A DNA stretch of 64,000 nt, from the NCBI RefSeq assembly GCF_958979055.1, contig NC_084887.1, forward strand, positions 33,706,620 to 33,770,619. The letters are read 5' to 3'. A program made the translations under genes and the position numbers. The first letter of the stretch is position 1. The number at the start of each line of letters is the position of its first letter. Below are positions 11,356-22,200 of this stretch, one piece after another. Source of the stretch: Alnus glutinosa (lineage: Eukaryota > Streptophyta > Magnoliopsida > Fagales > Betulaceae). Below the pieces are notes generated by a model. That model saw nothing but the letters and a program-made list of their open reading frames with translations. It made no database searches and was not told the DNA's origin.

Positions 11356-13878
11356 TCAGTGACGTCGCCGGCTCCGTCGTCCGGTGCTTCTGTCGTCCAG
11401 CGCTTCCCTCTCTCTCTCTGAAATCTCTCTCCGTACAGATCTGCTCTCCGGTCAGATCTCTTGGCGGTAGGCGTCCTCCGTCGTCCGGCGTCCCCACCGG
11501 GTAGAAGTCCCTTCTGAGGATGTTGTGGGTGAGTTTTGTTTGAGCTTTCTCTGGCTCTCAGTATTAGTTTCTACTTTAGGAGGTGGTTCAGATCGGTGTG
11601 GTTCCTTCTTTGTTGTGCAGAGGTTGTTGTAAGCCCTCCGTTTGTGTTTCTTCCTCTGGTGAAAAGCTTATTGCGATCGGATTTCCATGTTGCCGCCCAG
11701 AACTGTTGGGTTCGCAAAGGTGGTGCTTTTACTGGAGAGATTAGGTACGTTTTACATCGTATTTCCTTATCTCTGTTTCAGCGCAGTTTAAAGTAGAATG
11801 ATTTGCCAAAATGGGTTTTGGTTTTGCTAATTGTAAGTTTCATAGAGGGCAAATGATAAGAATGCAGTCATTAATGATTCGTGATGTTTGCGTTATTGAA
11901 TGGGCTATCTGAATGAATACTTCTTATTGAGCATTAGGTTCAAAGTTTCATTATCAATTCTTCAATATTAGGTAAGAGGTTTATGTTTTATGCACTTATC
12001 CCAAAAGAACATGACAAAAAAATAAAATAAAATAACATAAAAATGTCTGTTGTCATTGAGACTCTTTTTTGTGAAATTGCAAATCTTTTGATTAGTTTCT
12101 TGTACCCTACACCGTGGGAATTTTTTACTACTTTTATGAACATTCCGTATTTTTCCTAATTTAATCTACCACGTTTCCCATTTTGGTGCTTTATATGTTA
12201 AAACTTTTCCATTTTCAAATCATAGTTGGGAAACATTTTTTTTTTTTTTTTATTGATTATGTAGTTGAACTTTTTATTTACTTCGTATTGAGTTTTGTGC
12301 AATATGATTGGTTTTATGTAATTTATGTGAAGCTGATGTCTCTTTCCACAGTGCTGAGATGCTTGTCAATTTGATCATTCCTTGGGTCATCCTTGGTCAT
12401 TCTGAAAGAAGATCTCTTTTGAGCGAGTGAAGTGAGGTAAGCAATTTTCCGTTGCCTTAGATGATATCTTCTCATATGTCTACCATATGATAGTTTGATT
12501 GAACAATTTTTGCTCCTATGGTGGTGCTTCTGGTGTTATAGATTGATCTACCACTTGCTAATTGCATTTTTTGCAATCCATGCTTGTCTTTGCAGTTTGT
12601 TGGAGACAAAGTTCTCCACAATATAATCGGTGGAATTAGATCCGGTAGATTTAGCGGCCGGATCTGTCTCCGGCGACGCCCATAAAAAAGGATCTCTCTC
12701 TCTTTGGCCGGATCTGTTGCCACCAAGACCCATCGACCGTCACCCATCGGAGCAACCCCCTCCCTCTCTCTCGCCGTGTTCCTGTTGTAAGTTTTCTGTT
12801 GTAAGTTTACAATGATTTGGTACCTTAGAGGCTTTTGTTTAGGTCATGGTTTTGCAAATTGAATTGTTTTAGTGAGTGAATCTCATGGTTTTGAAGAATC
12901 TTGTTGAAATGAAAGTGATTTCGGTTCGGCTAGTTCTGTTTTTGCCTTGCTGCTTTCGCTGTTCTTTTTTCTTTAGAAACCAAATGGAGATCCTTGTTGG
13001 CCTTTAAATGTAAAGGTTGTAGGACTGGATTCACGCATACTCTTCTTGGTGCTAAGAATTTACTCTTTTTTGAGCTTTTAACCAGAAAACTTACATATCT
13101 GGGATATTGCCGAGTCAACATACCATTAATTGATATAAATTCTGCAATGCAATTTTTCGGAACTCTCACTGTCTCTTTCATTTTAATTTGTTTTTTTACA
13201 GTCTGTGCTTTGATATGGACATTAGTGAAAAGCCAATGAAAAAGATTAGATTGATTCTATGAATCCATTATGACAATGTATTTTATATTGAAATTTGAAT
13301 GATTTCTTTTGCACTTGATTAGATTGATTTTTGGGTTGTTTTTCCAGTGCACACAAGGTGCTTGATAAAATGCTCCACTGACCATTTTTATCTTCTCTTG
13401 TTATACATTTTCTCTCGTGCCAAACAGTACCATTTAATTTCCAAGGATCATCAACTCTGTTCTGTTGCTAGGAGCGCTATTATGTAGAGAGGAATTTGTT
13501 GGGGTATTGTACGACCAAGGTAACTAAACTCATGTACATGGAACTAGGCACAATTTTGTTACATGAAATTAGGCACATTTTTCTCTATGTTATGTGGGCT
13601 GGATTCTTTAGGGGGAGACCATTGGAATAATGACAAAAAATTGGTCCTTTCTTTTTTTTAAAAAAAAATCTCTGGGAATCATGCCGGCCCTAGCTTTGAC
13701 CCTAATTAGTCTCCATTAAAATATATATATGCATTTGAATTATTTCAAAAATTTCCACTATATATATTGTAAGCATGCTTTTTTATTTCCCCCCTCCATA
13801 TTTCAGCTAAAACGATGAAAAGAAAGACAAATGCTGTCTTGGATTCTATGTAATAATTAAGAGCTTTGTTCGGAGAGC
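11356..13878. other. left interior of the MULE, no gene recognised
   Basis: GC falls back to the surrounding level. Short exon-like stretches near 11520-11800 and 12600-12790 have donor-like and acceptor-like sites but no recognisable protein. This part lies downstream of the transposase gene and may hold its 3' end or captured host DNA. Confidence 0.4.
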
Positions 13879-15592
13879 TTAATTCCCAACTCCCAAGGCG
13901 CTTATACATGAGATTGTGCGATTGAAAGAATCAAAATCAGCACGTGTCTCACTCTCGACCATTCTCCTTAAAGCATTATCATATTCATCAACAAATTCTT
14001 TCAATGTGGTTCGTGAGTGCACGTACCCATCAAAAAATGCGTTCATACTTTCACTTCGCTGTGTAGTGTTCATTCCCGCCCAAAACGTATCTTTCATGTA
14101 TGCCGGCACCCAAAATGTCTTCTCCCTATATAACCCATTCAACCATGCATTATCATGAAGGTTATACTTCTCCAGTAGATCTTTCCAGTTTTCCTCATAT
14201 TCTTCACACGTTTGAGAGTCATACAAACATTTATTTATGGCACTCTTAATGCCATCAAAATTAGCATGTGATCCAAATTTTTCAGGGAACTTTTTCATAA
14301 TATGCCACAGACAATATCTATGTCGACTTCCAGGGAAAACAATAGCAATTGCATTTTTCATAGCTCTATCCTGGTCTGTTATAATTGCTTTAGGGGCTTG
14401 GCCATTCATGCACTCCAACCAACATTTAAACAACCACACAAATGTGTCTGTATCCTCACTTGAAATTAGTCCTGCCCCCAAAAGTATAGATTGACCATGA
14501 TGATTCACTCCTACAAAAGGAGCAAAGGGCATGTCATAGCTATTGGTCAAATACGTTATGTCAAACGTAATAACATCTCCAAAGAAATCATATGCTGCCC
14601 TACTCCGTGCATCCGCCCAAAAAACATTTCGTAACCTACAATCATCATCCATATCTATCATAAAGTAGAAGCCACTATTTTGCTTTTGCATTCTTCTGAA
14701 GTAATCACAAAGTGCTTGGGCACCCCCTTTACCAAGACGGAGTTCTTTTGCCTTATTAATATAATTCCGACAATCTCTCTCTCCAAAAGAAATACTCTCA
14801 AACCCCCCACTTTCAACGACTAACGAATTGAAATTCTTACTCAGACGTATTCCCGCTCTATCATTTAGCTCAAGTCTTCTTTTTGCAGCATCATTAATTT
14901 TTCTATTGCTTCTAAAAAATCTCGCTTTACCCGGGCTTAACGAATGATTATGCGTCAGCTCAACTTTACTCAAAAACCACGTTCCATCACCACATAATTT
15001 CGCACAAATCCTAGCACCACACCCTGTTCTATTAGTTGTTGGAATTGGCTTCGCAACATCATTTGTAGCTCGCTCGTCACCTCCACGAGTACATATAAGC
15101 ATTATGTAACTTTTTATACCCTTCGTTTTTCTCGAGGTTCTATGAGCTACACCAAACCCAGCTTGCTTAGCATACCTCCTATAATAAGAGCAAACTTCTT
15201 CTATTGAACTAAAAGTCATTGATGACTTCGGCTCTTCAATTTTCTCATCATCCTTTAACACCACAGGTAAGACCACATTTTCTTCCTTATCACTCAACTC
15301 TTCATCTGGACTAAAAGTCATTAAATCCTTTGGTTGTTCAACTTTCTCATCATCCTTATCACTCAACTCTTCATCTGAAATAAACGTCGTTAAATCCTTC
15401 GGTTCTTCAACTTTTTCACCCACATCTATCCAAAAAAGAATACAATGTGTATTTATAAAAAAAGCCTAGAATAATAATAAAGAAATAAAAACAAAAAAAG
15501 TCAAAAATCTAACCATTTTGATGGTCGTCTTGATGGGTTAAAGCACCGTCAAATTGACCCTCGGTATCCAATCGTGAACTTGAAGAGTCCAT
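13879..15592 (-). CDS. FAR1-type MULE transposase, C-terminus missing
   Basis: Two exons (minus strand) at 15592-15514 and 15425-13879, joined by a GT-AG intron, encode 541 aa. The first exon supplies the only good start, MDSSSSRLDTEG; the large open frame alone has no ATG at its 5' end. Residues about 30-100 are acidic with a loosely repeated motif (PKDLxTFxxDEELSDK). Residues about 98-190 are a FAR1 zinc-binding domain with ordered Cys and a closing HNH. Residues about 307-402 are the MULE transposase core, with aspartates in ITFDITYL (~315) and ITDQDRAM (~377), and CLWH (~398). A conserved Glu lies in RSESMNAFF (~485). Family members continue for ~250 aa with a SWIM zinc finger. Here similarity stops at RTISCIS and a stop follows, so the gene is 3'-truncated or continues in an exon I cannot identify. 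A domesticated FAR1-like gene is less likely because it sits between MULE ends. Confidence 0.82.
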
Positions 15593-17085
15593 TTTGGAAA
15601 ATGCTATATTAAAAACCACTACAAGTTAATTTGCACCCAAAATGTAAGAATTTGTTAATAATAATAAAATTCTATTACACATTAGAGAATTGTAGAAAAA
15701 GTAAGACTAGACATGAATATATAACACAAGAATAGTGAAAGAAAATTATAGAAATGAGGGATTCAAGGTGGAAGAAAATTATAGTCAAATTTATTAGAGA
15801 TGAGGGATTCAAGGTGGAAGAAAATTATAGTCAAATTTATTATAGAAATCTACTTGCATAATTAACATCCTTCTATGGTTAATTGATAAAAAAAATTTCC
15901 CACATATTGTATTTTTTACAATATCAAATTTATTAGAGATGAGGGAGGAGGGCATGACATTAATGCAATCCGGGAAAATTGATTGCATTTTCCCATTTTT
16001 GCCAGACATGCACGCAATGGTGGTAGCAGTGAAAGGTCATGCAAACTACAGAAGCTCAAAGAAGAATACAAAAAATTAAATCTTCCAACTTGACCGAGTA
16101 GTTGCCATGGGAGGCAAAAAACATGGACATACATCCAACTTTAAAAACTAGTGTTGGATATAAGGATAAACAAGTGTTTCAAATTTGAGACCATTTAAAT
16201 ACCTACTATTCTTCAACATAAGAGGGAAGAGAGAAGTTTCATGTTGAAGAATGTAAATTGAGGACATCTTTACAATCTTATGCTAAATAGGTTCTTCTTT
16301 CAAACAATTCTACAGCAAAAATAACATGAATGATAAATCATTTTGCCGCTACAAATGAGAAGAAAAAACCTTTAGCAAGGTAAAAAGGAACACATATTAG
16401 TTCAGAGATATAACAAGCTGGGAGTGTTTATGAAGTTGATCATTAAGACACTAAGGAAAGTATTTGTTGTGGGTACAGACCAAGTCTCAAAACCTGCATG
16501 GCAAACTTTAAGACTAAAAGGATGAATTTGTCAGTCCCCCTTTTCAAATTGGAAGCTATTTATCCTTTTAACATTAAATTTATGCAAAAACTATGAGCCC
16601 AACCTTCTCATATTTCTTTTTTGACAGACTCCAGACGGTTAATAAGATGCCACTAATTGGCATGCTCGGGACAATTCAGAATGTTTGTCAGATTTCTGCA
16701 ATGAATGTAACAGAGAAAAACAGAAAGCAAGGAAGCAGAGCAAAAAGATGATCGCAAAAACACAAACACTGCAAATACAGCAGATTTCAACAGACTATCA
16801 TTGTGAACATCAGGGCCCAGAAGCCAGATCCTTGCAGAAAATCAAAAAGTTTATGCGACATATCAATTACCCAGATGGCAGGAAAATTCCATATTACTCC
16901 TACCACACTATTTCGTGAATGGGCCCAACAAACACTAGATCCAGTAGTGAATTTAATAGTTAAAGCTTAGAGTCCGGGTATAATAATATTGTATACAACT
17001 AGAAAATATGATAGCAGATAGAGAGACCCGGCCACAGAGAGAGAGAGAAAGAGATGATGAGAAACCTTTTTTTAGAGTGGCCGGC
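15593..17085. other. right interior of the MULE (upstream of the transposase)
   Basis: AT-rich with no recognisable protein. It should hold the minus-strand promoter and leader of the transposase gene. A 46-bp tandem duplication lies in it. Confidence 0.45.
15754..15842. repeat. 46-bp tandem duplication
   Basis: A unit starting ATGAGGGATTCAAGGTGGAA occurs twice in direct tandem (15754 and 15800). A partial third copy of the unit border (CAAATTTATTAGAGATGAGG) appears at about 15928-15947. Confidence 0.8.
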
Positions 17086-17774
17086 CGGAGGCAAATTTCA
17101 GAACTCGGAGGGACTGGGCAGCGTTGGAATCACCGGACGACGGACGACGGGTGCGCCGGACGACGGGTTCTCCAGAGGACTGGGCAGCGTTGGACGGCGG
17201 ACGACGGGTGCGCCGGACGACGGGTTCTCCAGAGGACTAGGCAGCGTTGGACGGCCGGACGACGGACGACGTACGCCGGACGACGGGTTCTCCAGACGAC
17301 GGGTTCTCCAGAGGACTGGGCAGCGTTGGACGGCCGGACGACGGACGACGTGCGCCGGACGATGGGTTCTCCAGAGGACTGGGCAGCGTTGGACGGCGGA
17401 CGACGGGTGCGGCGCCGGACGACGGGTTCTCCAGAGGACTGGGCAGCGTTGGACGGGTGCGCCGGACGACGGGTTCTCCAGAGGACTCACCGGACGACGG
17501 ACGGCGGACGACGGGTGCGCCGGACGACGGACGACGCACGACGGACGACGGACGACGGGTTCTCCAGATCTGTACGGAGAGAGATTCGGAGAGAGAGAGA
17601 GAGGTCTTCGTTCTGAAATCTGAAATTTGTGAAATTTGAAATTCCCACGTTTTTTTGGTCTTCGGCTTTTACTAGCAGCATGACGAAAAGAGAAAAAAAA
17701 AATAATAATATTTTATTACTGCCACGTTGGCATGTTGTGGAGAAGTTGTAAACCAGATGTGTATAGATCATTAA
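17086..17774 (-). repeat. right inverted end of the MULE with minisatellite
   Basis: Reverse complement of the left end. Homology starts near GGCAAATTTCAGAACTC and runs to the terminus. The array has six to seven units in a slightly different order from the left end, including one unit cut short at about 17280-17305. The two arrays have therefore diverged by unit gain, loss or conversion. Confidence 0.85.
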
Positions 17775-18039
17775 AACATAAAAAGTCATCATGCCACGTA
17801 ATAACCAAAAGAACAAAAATAATCATAATTAAAAAAAAAAAGAAAAAGAAAAAAGAGTAGCTATCAAGTTGCAATCAAGCAAAAGTACTGAGCTAGAAGT
17901 CACGTAGGCAACCACGTTAAACTTATAAATTTACTATTTACACGGTGTTAAAAAGTAAAAAAGAAGACCCATTTGTCCGTAATTGTGATAGTCAATGATA
18001 TAATTAGGTTTTATAATTTTTTAAAACTATGAAAATTTG

Positions 18040-18190
18040 ATACAAATCCAATACGAAATTAGTGGATTATGGTTGAAAAATTTGATCTGTTTAATTAAAT
18101 TGGTTGGATTATGGTTGACTTATATAGTCTTATACTAATGTCTCAACACGACTAAAAAATGGACATCTGAACATGAATTGTTATATCTAA
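18040..18190. repeat. degenerate copy of the hAT MITE family found at 28845
   Basis: Shares TTTAATTAAAT, GGTTGGATTATGGTTGA-like and TATATAGTCTTATACT blocks with the element at 28845-29009, in the same orientation. Its ends are eroded. Confidence 0.5.
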
Positions 18191-18199
18191 ATATAATGA

Positions 18200-18345
18200 A
18201 ATAGAAAAATGCTAATTTTTCACTTATTTTATAAACTTTTTACAATGTTTGACGTGCTTCAACATGTGTTTTTTAGTAGACTATGTGTCTTTAATCACAT
18301 GTTAATACGTGTCAAAAGTTATAAAAGAGTTATATGTAGCATTAA
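18200..18345. mobile_element. MITE-like inverted repeat
   Basis: Left AAATGCTAATTTTTCACTT pairs loosely with right AGTTATATGTAGCATTAAT in reverse complement; inner GACGTG and CACATG/ACGTGTC blocks also mirror. About 145 bp, AT-rich, non-coding. Confidence 0.45.
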
Positions 18346-18439
18346 TCAATGAAATATCTAATGCAAGATTTTGTAAATATCATAGATTGGTGCGGCACAA
18401 AAACATGAATAGCTAGTACTACAAAAACACAGTCAAGGT

Positions 18440-18740
18440 GGCCGAGATTAACCCAAACATCTTCTAAGTCATCGGGGTGGTGTGCCCACCCCTCTAGCCA
18501 AAGAGGATGGCCACAACCACTATTTTGAACTATCAACGGTATTGGGTTGATCAACTACTCTCAAACTCTTGGGGTGGTCGTATCGCCCCTAAATCATTGA
18601 GAATGACTACAATAACTTTCAAAGTCATTAGGGATAGTCAATCATCCTAGAGTTATTGGAGGTGGTCGGACCACCCCAAACACTCTATCAAAGGGTAAAA
18701 TAGTGGTTAGCCACCCATTTGAAAGGTGGTCCGGCCACTC
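18440..18740. repeat. GGTGG-rich degenerate repeats
   Basis: Repeated blocks such as GGGGTGGTCGTATCGCCCC and GGTGGTCGGACCACCCC, each a small palindrome, spaced 60-90 bases apart. Non-coding; probably a decayed transposon. Confidence 0.45.
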
Positions 18741-19003
18741 TCTTATTTATTTTGTTATTATTATTTGTTTAAGGCCTTACTTGGCAAAATTTGAATTATT
18801 TATTTTGAATGAACGGTCGAGATCTTAGAAATCGGAGGAGTTTGCAAATTTGTGTTGGATTAGACCAGGAGGTCCTCGAGGCTCAAGAATGTCATGTGTA
18901 TACATGATTACATGAGGCCCCAATAATCCTTTCACTGTCATATCCAAACTCCACTACGTGTCAGATCCTACGAACCCTGCGCATCCCAACAAGTTCACGA
19001 TGT

Positions 19004-19011
19004 TTCACGAA
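19004..19011. promoter_or_regulatory. possible heat-shock element
   Basis: TTCACGAA matches the TTCnnGAA half of a heat-shock factor site, about 200 bases upstream of the ClpB3 start codon. ClpB genes are heat-induced in plants, so a role is plausible. A third GAA unit is not well placed, so this may be chance. Confidence 0.3.
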
Positions 19012-19207
19012 CACTCTGGCTCTGTTTCAAGCTCTCTCACTAGTCACTTCTAAAACCTGAGAGAGCACTCTCCAGTCTCTCGCAAACCTTTGTCACATTC
19101 CCACGCAAAGGTTCAACCTTTTTCCTTTAAATCTCTCCAAATCCTTTGTGACTGAGATTTCACCCATCGATTTACTTCCCATAGCAACCTCAGCCAGTGT
19201 TCCGGCT

Positions 19208-22200
19208 ATGGCATCCACAACGACGTCGTTCCCCGGGGTGAGCCTCGGTCTTTCGCGGTCGATTCGGACCAACTGTTGCAATAGGAATGCTCTGTTCGTT
19301 CAGCCACCGCGGCTGAGCTTCTTTTCTGCCAAACCCAGATCGCTAAAGGCCTTGAAGTCGCTGCCACTGAGCAGAAGCGGTGCGTTTCCAAATGGGTTTG
19401 AGAGATTTGGTCGGTCTTCGCGGTCGCTTGTTGTTCGCTGTGATGCTTCAAGTGGAAGGGTAAGTCTTTTATTTTCATTTAGCTCAAAAAATATGAGCTT
19501 TTGGAATGAATTTTTGTTATTATTTGTCGAAATAGCACTGAGATAATGATCGTTTTAGTTTGTTAATTGAGTTTCTTTCACTGATTTTGTTCTTTATGGA
19601 ATGCGCTCCCCACTTTTTTAATAATGCTAACATTAATCGGGTAATTGGGTTTATGTATTCTTTGAATGGTTTTTTCTTTGTTGTACAAGTATACATATTT
19701 TCATTTCAAGTAATTTGGTTTATGTATTTCTTTTTATTAGTTTTTGAAGCTAAGAATAAAATTCTGGCTCTGACTGTATCTCAAAGGCTATGTTAGAAAT
19801 TTTCTCGATTGTTTTGTTCATGCTATTTGTATATATATATTTTGGTTACAAGAATGCTAAATCGAGTATAGTTGGAGCATGGGTAAGTGATGTGTTGCTG
19901 TAATTTGATTAATGTTTGGTTTTGATATAATGATAGATTACCCAACAAGAGTTTACGGATATGGCATGGCAAGGGATTGTTTCGTCGCCAGAAGTGGCGA
20001 AAGAGAACAAGCATCAGATAGTGGAGACGGAGCATATGATGAAGGCCCTCTTGGAGCAGAAGAATGGGCTTGCTCGACGGATTTTCTCCAAGGTTGGAGT
20101 TGACAATACCCGCCTTCTAGAGGCCACAGATAAGTTCATCCAACGTCAACCAAAGGTAATTCCTAAAATTTCATAGTTTTGCATCCCTTGATATACTTTG
20201 GCATCTGGTTGTGGCTCTAGCTAATGAATTTGGTTAACTTATGCTTTGACATTCATGTTAATTGGCTATAAATTCTGTTACTAGTTTTGGGACTTCCGTT
20301 GGTGAAAGCTTTTCCATCTTGGAAATGGGTGTACTTGCTCACTTTTGATTATCAAACTTTAGTACTAGATGCATTTCATGTACACACTGTTTGATGGTGT
20401 AAAGGATAGAGCAAGCATCATGAAATGTTGGTATGCACTTGAGTGATAGCTAATGATAGTTGGGCTTATTTGAAGACTCAGATATTGTTTGGACACCAAA
20501 AGATTTTAATTTTCCAAATTCATATCGACCACATCCCTCATGTGAATAAGTACAGACATGATATAGAAAAGACTCAACACATGCTAGCATGATAGTGTCC
20601 ATTAGATCTTTTTGTTGTCCAAGATCTGTGTGCTGAGAAGCTAATGGGCTTATCTCTGTCTCTGTCCAATTGCAATAGGTTCTTGGTGAATCAGCTGGTT
20701 CAATGTTAGGACGTGATTTGGAAGCCTTGGTTCAGCGAGCCAGGGAATACAAGAAGGAGTATGGGGACTCATTTGTTTCTGTTGAGCATTTGGTTCTTGG
20801 TTTTGCACAAGATCAACGATTTGGGAAGCAATTATTTAGAGATTTTCAAATATCACTGCAAACTTTAAAATCTGCCATAGAAGCTATAAGGGGACGCCAA
20901 TCAGTTATTGACCAAGGTTGAATAATGTTCTTCGTTCTTTCCTTTTCTTTTATTTAAATTTTTCATTTCGCAATGTGTGTGCGTGTGTTTGTTTTTGTGT
21001 GTGCATGGATGCAAGTGATTCAAGGCGAAGCTAGGAAAACAATAGAAGAACTTTAAAAACCCTTTTGCATTTTCTCTTTAATTTTTTATATTGCAATGTG
21101 TGCACGCACGCGAGTGATTGAAAGCGAAGCTAGGAAAACAATAGAAGAACTAGAAAAGCCCTTTTGCATACCACACATAGTTACATTGATTATTGTGCAT
21201 GATGCAATTTGTCTGCCTTTTTGTGATATCTTCAACATTTTGGTGGATTTTGTTTTGTTCTTGTCCAGGCTCGTAGGCCGTGAATTTGAGTTGGAACCAC
21301 TAGATGATTCGATTCATGATGTTTGTTGAAAAAGTTTAGTTTCTATGCATTTTCACTATATTGTAACGTTTTCATATGCTTTTTTGTTTCTTTTTAAATT
21401 TTTTGTTTGGGAAAAAAGAAAGTCATTGTGTGATTTATCTTGGTGGAAGAAGGATCTTTTCCATGTTTGATTCTTGTCTAATAGCTTTGTGTATTGAAGA
21501 TTCTGAGTGTATTTGGTGCTTTGATAATCTCTCTGTCATTTTACTCAACATAGTTATGGGGAAAAAAAATAATGAGTTTAATGCTTAAGTGAGGTACACA
21601 TTGAATTTATTGCAGATCCTGAGGGGAAGTATGAGGCGCTGGAAAAATATGGAAAAGATTTGACAGCCATGGCAAAAGCAGGAAAGCTTGACCCAGTAAT
21701 AGGAAGAGATGATGAAATACGCAGGTGCATCCAGATTCTTTCCAGGAGAACAAAGAACAATCCTGTTCTAATTGGAGAGCCTGGTGTAGGGAAAACGGCA
21801 ATTTCTGAAGGGTAAGCCCTTAGTCGGAGATAGAGTCTTGTCTCTATTCAGAAATTTTTATAGGGCCCCGGATTGAATTATTTGTCTTGTTCGAATGCCC
21901 GCTTTTGGGCACTCATCCTCGCAATTCCGTTGTGTCTGTCATGTTAATCTGAATGTACCTTCTTCAACAGGCTTGCTCAAAGAATTGTTCAAGGTGATGT
22001 ACCTCAGGCTCTAATGAATCGTAAGGTGTGTGCTATATCCACAAATTTTAGTACCGTCCTCTTTTGGATGATGGTTGGCACAAATGTGCTAATCCATGCA
22101 TATGAGTGGTGAAGTCTGGATATTGATTTGACCTATTTTCTCTCTTTACAGCTAATATCACTGGACATGGGTTCACTCATTGCTGGGGCAAAATATCGGG

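Larger units (their letters stand above)
10663..17783. mobile_element. 7.1-kb Mutator-like element (MULE) with long inverted ends
   Basis: The element spans 10672-17774. Inverted ends of about 0.68 kb start GTAATGATCTATACACATC on the left, and the right end matches in reverse complement from its second base inward. The flanks AACATAAGA (10663-10671) and AACATAAAA (17775-17783) agree at 8 of 9 bases, consistent with the 9-bp target duplication of Mutator-like elements. Between the ends is a minus-strand transposase gene of the FAR1/MULE type, which fits the classification. The rest of the interior (11356-13878 and 15593-17085) shows no other recognised protein. Long, subrepeat-filled ends are also known from foldback-type MULE relatives in Arabidopsis. 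Confidence 0.8.

Noticed and set aside
10808-11497. Long open frames on both strands, with RRTTGSPEDWAALD-type repeats
   Set aside because: They come from a stop-poor GC-rich minisatellite in the MULE ends. Several frames and both strands are open at once and there is no start context or domain.
17008-17639. Open frames in the right minisatellite array
   Set aside because: Mirror image of the left array; same reasoning.
10663-17783. Reading the FAR1-like gene as a normal host transcription factor gene
   Set aside because: It lies between MULE-type inverted ends with a flank duplication and lacks the C-terminal half of host FAR1 proteins.
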